From Bacillota bacterium (lineage in GTDB: Bacteria > Bacillota_I > Bacilli_A > RFN20 > CAG-288), in assembly GCA_003497225.1 (NCBI GenBank), contig DNJQ01000024.1:1-9854 (forward strand): DNA of 9,854 nt. Reading direction: 5' to 3'. A program made the translations under genes and the position numbers. Positions 1-6,245 of the stretch are shown in pieces; the first letter of the stretch is position 1, and the number at the start of each line of letters is the position of its first letter. The notes below the pieces were generated by a model. The model did no database searches and was not told the DNA's origin. It was given only the letters and a program-made list of their open reading frames with translations.

Positions 1-750
1 ATTTAATTCACTTGGAATCAAGGAGTATATATCTTTAACTAGTAATGTTTTTTCTTTAGTATATTTAGAGATATCTAACTTATATAATTTATCGATTGAT
101 TCATGCAAATAAAAAACATCTTGTAGATTAGGAGTTTGGATAAACTTATCAACCACTTCTGGAAATCCCCCAACAATAGTATATAGGTTGAATAAATTAA
201 TCATCTGCTTATGGACTATATTATCAATAGGAAGTAAGTTTTTAAACTGATATTCCAAGTAATTAATAGTATCTCTTGAAACTCCGTTAGCAATAGCAAA
301 TTCTTCAAAATCAAGAGGATACATTTCTAAAATATCGATATACCCAACCGGTAAAGAATCAATATTATTGTAACAAATACCAAGCAATGAACCACTAAAA
401 ATATATCTATAAGATCCATCTTCAATTAAAAATTTTACTTTTGTTATAATATCATCAACAGCTTGAACTTCATCTATAAAAATTACTGTTTCTCCCTTAA
501 TTAAAGTCTTTGTAGCTAGAGCACTTATCTTAATCAATAATTCTTTGGCATTATTAATTGTTTTAAACGCTTCTTTTGCTAAATCATTTTCGTATAAATT
601 AAGTTCAATAAAAGAATTACTATTCTTTTTCAAAAACTCTCTAATAAGAAAAGTTTTTCCTACTTGTCTTGCACCATCAACTAATAAGGCTTTTTTATTA
701 TTAGAATCATACCATTTTTTTAAATTTTTATAGGCTTTTCTAAATAGCAT
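1..750 (-). CDS. AAA_14/DUF4143-type ATPase, N-terminal part (3' end beyond window)
   Basis: An open frame of 250 codons reads leftward from an ATG at 750-748 and runs off the window without a stop, so the C-terminal part is missing. The Walker A motif GARQVGKT is at residues 26-33. The Walker B stretch VIFIDEVQ is at 89-96, and a sensor-1-like FSGSLLG is at 118-124. These are followed by PVGYIDILEMYPLDFEEF-type residues (about 134-151), the signature of the widespread bacterial and archaeal ATPases annotated AAA_14 plus DUF4143. Members are usually near 400 residues, so about 60% is seen. Their cellular role is poorly known; many are found as solitary accessory genes. The start is supported by a good Shine-Dalgarno sequence (AAGGGGTG on the minus strand, 763-756), 5 nt from the ATG. 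No signal peptide or membrane segment is visible. The gene is divergent from the Sel1-repeat gene. Family assignment is confident; function is not known. Confidence 0.9.
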   Translation of the reverse strand, partial: MLFRKAYKNLKKWYDSNNKKALLVDGARQVGKTFLIREFLKKNSNSFIELNLYENDLAKEAFKTINNAKELLIKISALATKTLIKGETVIFIDEVQAVDDIITKVKFLIEDGSYRYIFSGSLLGICYNNIDSLPVGYIDILEMYPLDFEEFAIANGVSRDTINYLEYQFKNLLPIDNIVHKQMINLFNLYTIVGGFPEVVDKFIQTPNLQDVFYLHESIDKLYKLDISKYTKEKTLLVKDIYSLIPSELN

Positions 751-761
751 TATATCACCCC

Positions 762-843
762 TTGCATTTTTACAACCTTATTATAACTAAATAATTGCAT
801 TTATACAACCATAGTAGTACACATTATATGTATTTTTCTAACA
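762..843. repeat. Three 16-bp repeats phased at 33 bp over the ATPase promoter
   Basis: TTGCATTTTTACAACC (762-777) and TTGCATTTATACAACC (795-810) are direct repeats differing at one base. A degenerate third copy occupies 828-843 and matches the first copy at 11 of 16 positions. The copies begin exactly 33 bp apart, close to three helical turns, so they would face the same side of the DNA. The middle copy is a near-dyad (TTGCAT-TT-ATACAA), as expected for a dimeric DNA-binding protein. The 17-bp spacers are not clearly related. The third copy is less certain than the first two. Confidence 0.7.
780..808 (-). promoter_or_regulatory. Promoter of the AAA_14 ATPase gene
   Basis: On the minus strand a TTGTAT -35 box (808-803) is separated by exactly 17 bp from a perfect TATAAT -10 box (785-780). 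The expected transcription start is near 773, giving a leader of about 22 nt that contains the Shine-Dalgarno sequence. The -35 box lies inside one 16-bp repeat and the start point lies inside another, which suggests the repeats are operators. Confidence 0.7.
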
Positions 844-870
844 TTACTTTTTTTTTAGTATTGAGAAGTA

Positions 871-899
871 GAAAGAGGAGCAATTTCCTCTTTCTTTTT
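871..899 (+). terminator. Rho-independent terminator with no upstream plus-strand gene
   Basis: GAAAGAGGA (871-879) pairs perfectly with TCCTCTTTC (886-894) around a 6-nt loop, followed by five T (895-899). The T tract lies on the plus strand only, so the hairpin would stop rightward transcription. The neighbouring gene to the left reads leftward, so the hairpin ends no gene visible here. It could block antisense or stray transcription into the Sel1-repeat gene, or be a remnant of a displaced gene. Confidence 0.65.
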
Positions 900-927
900 C
901 AGTATTCTTGTTGAAGCTTTATATTAT

Positions 928-936
928 TGATATAAT
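928..936 (+). promoter_or_regulatory. Extended -10 promoter of the Sel1-repeat gene
   Basis: TGATATAAT is a perfect extended -10 element (TGnTATAAT). A -35 box 17 bp upstream would be TTGTTG (908-913), matching only the TTG half, which is typical when an extended -10 is present. The start is expected near 943, only a few bases before the ribosome-binding site AGCGAGG (945-951). Confidence 0.65.
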
Positions 937-958
937 TTAATTTGAGCGAGGATTGTTT

Positions 959-2782
959 ATGAAGAAAAATAGTGGAACTATCGAAGTTCAAAGTGTAGAA
1001 GAATTCTATAAAGCTATAGAAGATGGCTATTTTTTTAATAGAGTAGTTGTTTCTAAAGATATTGCTGATAAGTTATATGAATATGTTTTAAATCTTGAGG
1101 AATCACCTTTTAATATTAATATTATTGGTGATTGTTGCTTCTATGGTTGCGGAATAGAAGAAAACTATGCTAAGGCGTTTTATTGGTATATGAAATCTGC
1201 TGAACAGGGCTTTGCCGAAGCTCAATATAATGTTGCTCTTTGTTATGAAGAAGGTTATGGAGTTGAAAAGGACAAGAAGAAATGTTTCTACTGGATGTCT
1301 TTAGCGGCTAATCAAGGTTTTACTGATGCCGAATATAAATTAGGGTTCTTTTATGAAAATGGTGAAGGTGTTAGAAAAGATTTAAAGAAAGCATTTTATT
1401 GGTATGGAAAAAATGCTGAAGCTAATGAACCATTAGGTCAATGCGCTTTAGCTTATTTTTATATAAATGGTGTTGGAGTTGAACCTGATTTTAACAAAGG
1501 ATTTTACTGGAATAAGAAGGCTGCTGATCAAGGTTTTAGTCCAGCACAGTATCTTATAGGTAAACATTATTTAGAAGGTGCAGGGGTAGAACAAAATATT
1601 GAAGAAGGTTTAAATTGGTTAAAAAAATCTGCTGATCAGGATAATACCGATGCTCAATATACTTTAGGTATGCTGTATTTAAAAGGTGACTATGTTGAAA
1701 GAGATTTTGAAAAATCGGTATATTGGTTAACTAAAATTGCGATAAAGGGTGATGTTGATGCTCAGTGCTTTTTAGGAAACTATTATGAAGATGAAGATAA
1801 TGAACTGTCATTTTCTTGGTTTTTAAAAGCTGCTAATCAAGATTATCCCGAAGCACAGTTTAGCGTTGCTACTTTTTATGATGAAGGAAAAGGCATAGAG
1901 AAAGATCCGGAAAAAGCATTTTATTGGTATTTAAGAGCAGCAGAAAACGATATAAGTGAAGCAGAGTATAACGTTGGATATAGTTATGAATATGGAATAG
2001 GTGTAGAAAAGGACATTAGTCAAGCACTTTATTGGTATAACGAAGCTGCCGAAGATTATGATTATAGAGCAATGTTACAACTAGGATCAATGTATCATGA
2101 AGGAAAAGGCGTAATAAAAGATTATGATAAGGCTTTTTATTGGTTTAAAATAGCTGCAGCATGTGGCGAACCGACTGCTCAATGCGCATTAGCCTATTGC
2201 TATGAGAATGGTGAAGGAACAGAGAAGAACCCTAAAGAAGCTTTCCGTTGGTATAAAAAGTCAGCAAGACAAGGTGACTCTTATGCTCTTTACGCCGTCG
2301 GTAGTTGCTATGATGATGGATTTGGAGTAGAACAAGATCACCGTAAAGCTAATAACTGGTATAAAAAAGCCGCAGAAAAAGGGGAAGTCGAAGCACAGTT
2401 TTGTTTAGGTGTTTCATATGAATATGGAGAAGGAATAAAGAAAGATATAAAAAAAGCTATATTTTGGTATGAAAAAGCTGCTGAGCAAAATCATGCCGAA
2501 GCACAGTTTAATTTAGGAAACATTTATTATTTTCATCGAGAACTAGATGAAGACTTAAGCAAAGCTTTTTGTTGGTTTAAAAAAGGAGCAGAAAATGGGA
2601 ATGACCGAGCGCAGTTTAACGCAGGAATATTTTACTATTACGGACTGACTGAGAAAGAGGAAGAAGAAAAAGGATTAGAACTAATAGAAAAATCAGCAGA
2701 GCAAGGTTATGATTTAGCCAAAGAATGGTTGGCTAAGAAAAAGAAAGAAAATGAAGAAATATCTAAAAATGACGAAGAATAA
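959..2782 (+). CDS. Sel1-like repeat (SLR) protein, 607 residues, about 15 repeats
   Basis: After a non-repeat N-terminus (residues 1-50) the whole protein is a Sel1-type alpha/alpha solenoid. A first incomplete unit spans 51-84. Regular 36-residue units begin at 85, 121, 157, 193, 229, 296, 332, 368, 404, 440, 476, 512 and 548, and a charged tail occupies 584-607. The unit pattern is AQxxLGxxYxxGxGVxKDxxKAxxWYxKAAEQG-like. Unit 7 (265-295) is only 31 residues and lacks the loop between the paired helices. There is no signal peptide, lipobox or membrane segment, so the protein is probably cytosolic. SLR proteins generally act as protein-interaction scaffolds; no partner can be named. The ATG at 959 is preferred over an in-frame TTG at 953 because GAGG (948-951) sits 7 nt from the ATG but only 1 nt from the TTG. 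Only a weak A/T hairpin follows the gene. Confidence 0.93.
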   Translation: MKKNSGTIEVQSVEEFYKAIEDGYFFNRVVVSKDIADKLYEYVLNLEESPFNINIIGDCCFYGCGIEENYAKAFYWYMKSAEQGFAEAQYNVALCYEEGYGVEKDKKKCFYWMSLAANQGFTDAEYKLGFFYENGEGVRKDLKKAFYWYGKNAEANEPLGQCALAYFYINGVGVEPDFNKGFYWNKKAADQGFSPAQYLIGKHYLEGAGVEQNIEEGLNWLKKSADQDNTDAQYTLGMLYLKGDYVERDFEKSVYWLTKIAIKGDVDAQCFLGNYYEDEDNELSFSWFLKAANQDYPEAQFSVATFYDEGKGIEKDPEKAFYWYLRAAENDISEAEYNVGYSYEYGIGVEKDISQALYWYNEAAEDYDYRAMLQLGSMYHEGKGVIKDYDKAFYWFKIAAACGEPTAQCALAYCYENGEGTEKNPKEAFRWYKKSARQGDSYALYAVGSCYDDGFGVEQDHRKANNWYKKAAEKGEVEAQFCLGVSYEYGEGIKKDIKKAIFWYEKAAEQNHAEAQFNLGNIYYFHRELDEDLSKAFCWFKKGAENGNDRAQFNAGIFYYYGLTEKEEEEKGLELIEKSAEQGYDLAKEWLAKKKKENEEISKNDEE

Positions 2783-2836
2783 ATTACTATGAAAGCACTA
2801 TTTTTATAAAAAGATACTTTTTTAGCAATTATTCTC

Positions 2837-2866
2837 TTTACGAAAAAATAAATTGTGTCGTATAAT
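2837..2866 (+). promoter_or_regulatory. Promoter of gmk placed immediately before its start codon
   Basis: A perfect TATAAT -10 box (2861-2866) is preceded at 18 bp by TTTACG (2837-2842, four of six matches to TTGACA). The expected start of transcription, about 7 nt after the -10, falls at or within two bases of the gmk ATG at 2875, which leaves essentially no 5' untranslated leader. Confidence 0.6.
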
Positions 2867-2874
2867 ATTAAATC

Positions 2875-3486
2875 ATGGAAACACAAAAACAAAATAAAAG
2901 TGGTCTTTTGATTATCCTTAGCGGTCCCAGCGGAGTCGGTAAGGGAACTGTCCGTCGATTAGTCATGGCGGACAAATCTTTAAACCTTCACTATTCTGTC
3001 TCAATGACAACTAGAAGTCCAAGAGATCGTGAGGTCAATGGACGCGATTATTTTTTTGTGACGGAAAAAGAATTTATTGAACACATCGAAAATAAAGATT
3101 TTTTAGAATATGCCCGTTTTGTCGATAATTATTACGGCACACCTAAACACTATGTTGATAAACTTTTAGAAGAAGGTAAAAATGTATTTTTAGAGATTGA
3201 AGTCCAAGGAGCGATGAAAGCGATGCAGTTATATCACGGCGAAGGGTTGACTTCAATCTTTTTAGTTCCCCCATCTTTTGAAGAACTTGAATCGCGCATC
3301 AGACATCGCCGCAGTGAAACTGAAGAAGTTATCCATGAGCGTTTATCCAAAGCCCAAAAGGAAATGGGAATGAAATATCATTACGATTATTGTGTTTTAA
3401 ATGATTCCGTTCAAAGAGCGGCTAATGAAATCAAAAAAATTATTAAGCAAGCGATAAAATCTCATCAGGAGAGAATGAGTAAATAG
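2875..3486 (+). CDS. gmk: Guanylate kinase
   Basis: A 203-residue guanylate kinase, the usual bacterial length, which phosphorylates GMP to GDP with ATP in the cytosol. The P-loop GPSGVGKG is at residues 17-24. The GMP-binding segment has SMTTRSPR (43-50) and then E-V-N-G-R-D-Y-F (53-60). The Walker B-like LEIEVQGA is at 106-113, where many homologues have LEIDVQGA. The lid and C-terminal helices include VPPSFEELESR (131-141) and ERLSKAQKE (155-163). No Shine-Dalgarno sequence precedes the ATG; the upstream bases are the -10 box and ATTAAATC, so initiation appears leaderless. The gene ends 1 nt before the priA start, and its last codons carry AGGAGAG, the only candidate ribosome-binding site for priA. 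In many Bacillota rpoZ lies between gmk and priA; it is absent here. Confidence 0.97.
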   Translation: METQKQNKSGLLIILSGPSGVGKGTVRRLVMADKSLNLHYSVSMTTRSPRDREVNGRDYFFVTEKEFIEHIENKDFLEYARFVDNYYGTPKHYVDKLLEEGKNVFLEIEVQGAMKAMQLYHGEGLTSIFLVPPSFEELESRIRHRRSETEEVIHERLSKAQKEMGMKYHYDYCVLNDSVQRAANEIKKIIKQAIKSHQERMSK

Positions 3487-3487
3487 T

Positions 3488-5578
3488 ATGCTATATTTAC
3501 TAAAGGTTTTGCTTCGCGATGGTACTTCTTCTAATGATAAAATTGCTACATATAAACTAAATACTGATTATGAAGTGGGTTTTTCTTCTCGAGTTATAGT
3601 TAGATATAAAATGCTTAGCCAAGTTTTTGGCTTTGTTTTTGAATGTCAACCTATTGAAAACGATTTAGTAGAATATCCTTTTGTCACAAATCTAATGGAT
3701 GAAAGACCGCTATTAGAATCGGAAAAAGATTTAATATTTTTTGCTTCATCTTATTATAAAGTAGGAATATTTGAAGTTTTATCAACCATTCTTCCTTTTA
3801 ATGGTGAGGTTAAAGAAACTAGAGCAATCTATTTTCAGGCCGTAGTTCCACCACCTCTTTCTTATCTATCAAAACTTGAATATGAATTATATCGAAAAGT
3901 TGTGGGAAAGGGGGAAGTTTTAGCTTCTTCTTTAGGGCAAAAAAATACTGCGGCTAAATTAGTTAAAAAAGGTTATTTGCGCAAAGTTTATAAAGAAACC
4001 GAAAGTCGAAATTTAGCACCGTTATTTTTTGATTATTCTTTAGATGAGGAAGGAAAAAATATTGTCGAAAAAATCGAAAATAGTTCTAAAGATGTTGTTT
4101 TAAAAATTAGTGATAATCGAAGAAAGTTTGAGGTCTACCGGGAACTTATTGCAAAAAGACTCAAGGAAAAAAAGAGCGTTGTTTTGATTTTAAAAAGTGT
4201 TGATCGAAATTCTTTGCACCTTTCCTTTTTAAGAGAGTCTTTTAAAGAATATATGGTGATTTTTGATCGCGTTATGTCTAATCATATTAAAGTGACTGAA
4301 CAAAAGAAACTTTTAGATAAAGAAGCAGTATTAGTTATTGGAACACCTGAAATAATCTTTTATTCCATTCCAAATCTTGATTTAATTATTTGCGATAGCG
4401 CGGAAAGTATGGTGTATAAGATGAAAGCCGCACCACACATAAATTTCCGTAAGATGGCGCTTGAAAAAGAACATACGGGTAAAATAATTATGTCTTGTTA
4501 TTCACCCACCATCTCGCTTCGCGCTCGGGTAGAAAGAGAATATTACGATTATATTGAAAATAAGGAAAAACAGAAAAGTTATAAGTTATTTGATAAATCC
4601 GACGATATATTTTCTCCCCAATTAATAGAGAAGATAAACGAAGTTATTAGTAAAGGAAAACAAGTAGTTATCTATCATTCAACTCGCGGCTATGCCCCAA
4701 TATATAAATGTCACATCTGTTCAACTATTGCTAGATGTCCAACTTGTGATGTTCCTTTAACTTATTATAAAGACGATCAAAAACTAGTTTGTTTACAGTG
4801 CGGATATAAAAGAGATAGTGAAGATTATACCTGTGAAAGATGCGGTGGAGATAGATTTGATCAGTACGGCTTTGGAACGATGAAAATTGCAGAGAAGCTT
4901 GAAGAAATCTTTCCTGATAAAAAGATAGCTAGATTAGATAATGATATTGCTAAGATTCATGAATTTGAAAACGAACTTACATCCTTTGCTTTAGGGTATA
5001 GTCAAATTCTCGTTGGAAATCAAATCGTCTCAGCAAATTTATATATGCCAAAGGTTGATTTAATCATCATTATGGACATCGATTGGATATTAAATCGTCG
5101 CGAATTTGATATAGAAGAAAAGACCTACAATCTTTTATCGAGCTTATTAAGTCAAGTTAATGAAAATGGCGAAGCGATATTATTAACTAACGAAAAAGAA
5201 AATAATGTCATCAATCTTTTAGCTAAGCAAGACTATGATAGTTATTATAATTATGCCCTAAATAAAAGGAAACTTTTAAAAGATCCACCATATTACTATA
5301 TCGTTGATTTAGTCTTGCGTGGATATAAAAGAGCTGAATTAGAATCCTTATCTTCGCGCTTTATCGAATTGATTAGAAAAGAACTTGAAGGCAAAAGATG
5401 TCTTATCGTAGGACCAAGTCCAATAAGTTATTTAGGAACTAATCGAAGATATTCCACTTCAACTCAAATAAAATATAAGGATCGTAGCGAGATCGATTCA
5501 CTTTTAGAGAGATTAAAAGTTATTAAACTTCCTCCAGAAATGGAATTAGATATTAATATTGATCCATATGTTGATTGA
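3488..5578 (+). CDS. priA: PriA-type primosomal protein with degenerate helicase motifs
   Basis: A 696-residue homologue of PriA (primosomal protein N'), which recognises stalled forks and reloads the replicative helicase. Recognisable parts are the N-terminal 3'-end-binding domain (about 1-115), a winged-helix region (about 120-195), the helicase lobes, and a C-terminal region ending LDINIDP. The zinc module is intact: C408, C411, C417, C420, C435, C438, C449 and C452 match the family spacing, and the flanking TRGYAP and YGFGT are kept. The ATPase motifs are not. The expected GVTGSGKTEVY reads I-S-D-N-R-R-K-F-E-V-Y (207-217). DEEH reads DSAE (303-306). GSATP is lost near 335-341. GTQMIAKGH reads GNQIVSANL (510-518). 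The QVAGRAGR region reads S-L-L-S-Q-V-N-E (552-559), removing both arginines. The frame is otherwise whole, so this looks like a conserved pseudo-enzyme, not a decaying gene. The start is coupled to the gmk stop; AGGAGAG (3467-3473) is 14 nt away. Confidence 0.92.
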   Translation: MLYLLKVLLRDGTSSNDKIATYKLNTDYEVGFSSRVIVRYKMLSQVFGFVFECQPIENDLVEYPFVTNLMDERPLLESEKDLIFFASSYYKVGIFEVLSTILPFNGEVKETRAIYFQAVVPPPLSYLSKLEYELYRKVVGKGEVLASSLGQKNTAAKLVKKGYLRKVYKETESRNLAPLFFDYSLDEEGKNIVEKIENSSKDVVLKISDNRRKFEVYRELIAKRLKEKKSVVLILKSVDRNSLHLSFLRESFKEYMVIFDRVMSNHIKVTEQKKLLDKEAVLVIGTPEIIFYSIPNLDLIICDSAESMVYKMKAAPHINFRKMALEKEHTGKIIMSCYSPTISLRARVEREYYDYIENKEKQKSYKLFDKSDDIFSPQLIEKINEVISKGKQVVIYHSTRGYAPIYKCHICSTIARCPTCDVPLTYYKDDQKLVCLQCGYKRDSEDYTCERCGGDRFDQYGFGTMKIAEKLEEIFPDKKIARLDNDIAKIHEFENELTSFALGYSQILVGNQIVSANLYMPKVDLIIIMDIDWILNRREFDIEEKTYNLLSSLLSQVNENGEAILLTNEKENNVINLLAKQDYDSYYNYALNKRKLLKDPPYYYIVDLVLRGYKRAELESLSSRFIELIRKELEGKRCLIVGPSPISYLGTNRRYSTSTQIKYKDRSEIDSLLERLKVIKLPPEMELDINIDPYVD

Positions 5579-5602
5579 TATTTAATATAGATATTGTAAA
5601 AT
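5575..5602 (+). promoter_or_regulatory. Candidate promoter of the DUF1904-like gene
   Basis: TTGATA (5575-5580, five of six matches to -35) and TAAAAT (5597-5602, five of six to -10) are 16 bp apart. The -35 overlaps the priA stop codon. The predicted start near 5609 falls inside the AGCGAGG ribosome-binding motif (5606-5612), so the leader would be very short, or transcription may come from upstream instead. Confidence 0.45.
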
Positions 5603-5619
5603 AATAGCGAGGTAATATT

Positions 5620-6063
5620 ATGGTTGTTATAAAAAATTATGGACTAGAAGAAGAAATAGTTAGCGAATTATCATCGGTTTTATCAAGCGATATCGCTTCT
5701 TTATGCGAGTGTGGAGAAAACGATGTGGTATTTATTTCTTCGGGTAATGTCTATCATAAAGGCTTTGATCAAATGGACTACTTCGCTTATGTTGAAGTAC
5801 TTATTCCAGGAAGATTAAAAAAGGTCGGAAATCTTGAAGTTAATTTATTAGCGGTTTTAAAGAAACAATATTTAGATCGAGTGATAAATGGTCAGTTCGT
5901 CTTTATTTATACAGATGAAAATAGTTCGCGAGATTTAAGAAGCGGAGATTATCCACTTTTCTTAAATGAAGATAATGCTATTACTTTAGATATGGATGAA
6001 GATGAACATGAACATGAGCATCATGCTGGTGTAGATATTTTCGATATGGATGATGAAGATTAA
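5620..6063 (+). CDS. DUF1904-like small protein with His/Asp-rich tail
   Basis: A 147-residue protein. Residues 1-114 resemble DUF1904, a small family with a tautomerase (MIF)-like fold. Shared features are an N-terminal beta strand and helix, Y-V-E-V-L (58-62), G-R-L-K-K (64-68), a second helix ending K-K-Q-Y (81-84), and F-V-F-I-Y-T-D-E (93-100). The assignment is by eye and moderate. DUF1904 members and tautomerases usually start Met-Pro, the catalytic proline in tautomerases; here residue 2 is Val, so that activity is unlikely. The tail (about 117-147) is strongly acidic and carries four histidines (130, 132, 134, 135) in an alternating E-H pattern, which could bind metal. No signal peptide or membrane segment is seen. 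The start is supported by AGCGAGG 7 nt upstream. The gene lies alone between priA and the alaS leader; its function is unknown. Confidence 0.8.
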   Translation: MVVIKNYGLEEEIVSELSSVLSSDIASLCECGENDVVFISSGNVYHKGFDQMDYFAYVEVLIPGRLKKVGNLEVNLLAVLKKQYLDRVINGQFVFIYTDENSSRDLRSGDYPLFLNEDNAITLDMDEDEHEHEHHAGVDIFDMDDED

Positions 6064-6072
6064 TTATTTATT

Positions 6073-6101
6073 TTGACATTTATTATATTTAAGTATATAC
6101 T
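6073..6101 (+). promoter_or_regulatory. Promoter of the alaS operon
   Basis: A consensus TTGACA (6073-6078) is separated by 17 bp from TATACT (6096-6101). This is the best promoter in the window. Transcription should begin near 6108, at the base of the first leader stem, so the whole alaS leader is about 137 nt. Confidence 0.8.
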
Positions 6102-6107
6102 TTTTTT

Positions 6108-6231
6108 GTCTCCGATGAATGGATTTGCCACCCAGGAGGAGAAACGCTGCTCAGCGTAAAAGAGCTAATTGAGTGCTTATGAACTAGGATGGTACCGCGG
6201 ATTATTCCGTTCCTAGATTAGCGCTTTTTTT
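6108..6231 (+). ncRNA. T-box leader (tRNA-Ala sensing) of alaS
   Basis: The T-box core, with GGTACCGCGG at 6191-6200, lies directly upstream of alaS. The antiterminator folds convincingly. CTAGGA (6184-6189) pairs with TCCTAG (6211-6216). A 7-nt bulge TGGTACC (6190-6196) follows, and then GCGG (6197-6200) pairs with CCGT (6207-6210). TGGT in the bulge complements the ACCA end of tRNA-Ala. Upstream, TCTCC (6109-6113) pairs with GGAGA (6138-6142) to close a very small stem I, and ACGCT/AGCGT (6144-6157) forms a separate hairpin that may be stem III. GCC (6127-6129), an Ala codon followed by A, is the likeliest specifier (inference). The leader ends in AGCGCT plus seven T (6225-6231 including the last T of AGCGCT). 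The terminator stem could be AGTGCT (6172-6177) with AGCGCT (6220-6225). Uncharged tRNA-Ala should raise alaS expression. Confidence 0.88.
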
Positions 6232-6245
6232 ATGGAGGTAGAAAC

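Noticed and set aside
762..843. Repeats with 17-bp spacers read as a short CRISPR array
   Set aside because: Repeat and spacer are far too short, the third copy is degenerate, and the promoter elements coincide with the repeats; an operator explanation fits better.
953..958. TTG at 953 as the start of the Sel1-repeat protein
   Set aside because: It lies 1 nt from the ribosome-binding GAGG, too close for initiation; the ATG at 959 has 7-nt spacing.
2807..2824. Hairpin TAAAAAG-ATA-CTTTTTTA after the Sel1-repeat gene as a terminator
   Set aside because: Only one G-C pair and otherwise A-T; such palindromes are expected by chance in this composition, so it is not listed as a terminator.
5576..5578. 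TGA read as tryptophan (Mycoplasma code)
   Set aside because: All Trp positions use TGG even in the Trp-rich Sel1-repeat protein, and no gene contains an internal TGA; TGA fits as the stop of priA and alaS.
5620..6063. RNA polymerase delta subunit (rpoE) because of the acidic C-terminal tail
   Set aside because: The N-terminal part lacks the HARE-HTH domain of delta and instead resembles DUF1904.
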